From a virus: 23,201 bases of DNA. Below are positions 23,119-23,201 of the stretch, piece by piece. Both the position numbers and the translations under genes were made by a program. The stretch lies in the IMG/VR virus record IMGVR_UViG_3300009537_000188, positions 1-23,201 of that record; one strand, 5' to 3'. Position 1 is the stretch's first letter. Every line of letters begins with the position of its first letter. The notes under the pieces are model-generated. The model saw nothing but the letters and a program-made list of their open reading frames with translations. It was not told the DNA's origin and did not search any database.

Positions 23119-23201
23119 CTTGAGCTTTTCTTATTATATCTCATCTTTGCTTCTATTCTATCGTTTCTTTCAACAGGGTCAGGCACTTCTAGTATCTTCC
23201 T
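23115..23201 (-). CDS. C-terminal end of a probable terminase large subunit (partial)
   Basis: Only 28 residues are in the window, starting RKILEVPDPVERNDRIEAKM and ending RYNKKSSR. They are charged and helical. The position directly upstream of the portal gene is where the large terminase normally sits, which is the only reason for the name. No terminase motif is contained in the visible part. Confidence 0.35.
   Translation of the reverse strand, partial: RKILEVPDPVERNDRIEAKMRYNKKSSR

Overview
This window is part of a tailed double-stranded DNA bacteriophage (class Caudoviricetes), either free or a prophage fragment. All convincing genes lie on the minus strand, so the map reads from base 23201 down to base 1. 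The DNA is AT-rich. Genes are packed with overlaps or gaps of 0 to 3 bases, and most starts lack a clear Shine-Dalgarno sequence. The host cannot be named from this sequence. No tape-measure, major tail or sheath protein is visible, while large candidate ejection proteins are present, so a short-tailed (podovirus-like) virion is the best guess.

Head module (about 23200-15480): the C-terminus of a probable large terminase, a 45-aa protein, the portal, a 72-aa protein, an acidic scaffold, the major capsid protein, a 95-aa coiled-coil protein, a GT-B glycosyltransferase, a free-standing HNH endonuclease, a charged coiled-coil protein and a probable head-tail connector. Tail, fibre and ejection module (about 15480-1540): a 62-aa repeat protein, a 269-aa fibre-like protein, a 501-aa structural protein, an 87-aa fibre-tip-like protein, 511-aa and 952-aa candidate ejection proteins, an 893-aa tail fibre, a 417-aa repeat protein, a 137-aa protein, a 674-aa beta-rich adhesin-like protein and a 74-aa protein. 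Lysis module (about 1540-1): an XhlA-like membrane protein, an M23 peptidase, a small holin-like membrane protein behind a long structured leader, and a membrane-anchored lysozyme or transglycosylase cut by the window edge.

The main discovery is that the major capsid gene is interrupted by a 699-nt group I intron (19516-20214) that encodes a LAGLIDADG homing endonuclease. P1, P3, P4, P5, P6, P7, two GAAA-capped 3' hairpins and P10 can all be paired by eye. They fix the splice sites exactly and join 55 nt to 851 nt into a 301-codon capsid gene. Without splicing, the capsid N-terminus is a 20-aa peptide.

Other notable points are a leader that can mask the ribosome binding site of the holin-like gene, a promoter-like motif sharing 13 identical bases upstream of portal and tail fibre genes, a recurrent TAATATG stop-start junction, two competing RNA pairings next to the start after the capsid gene, and a glycosyltransferase embedded in the capsid operon.
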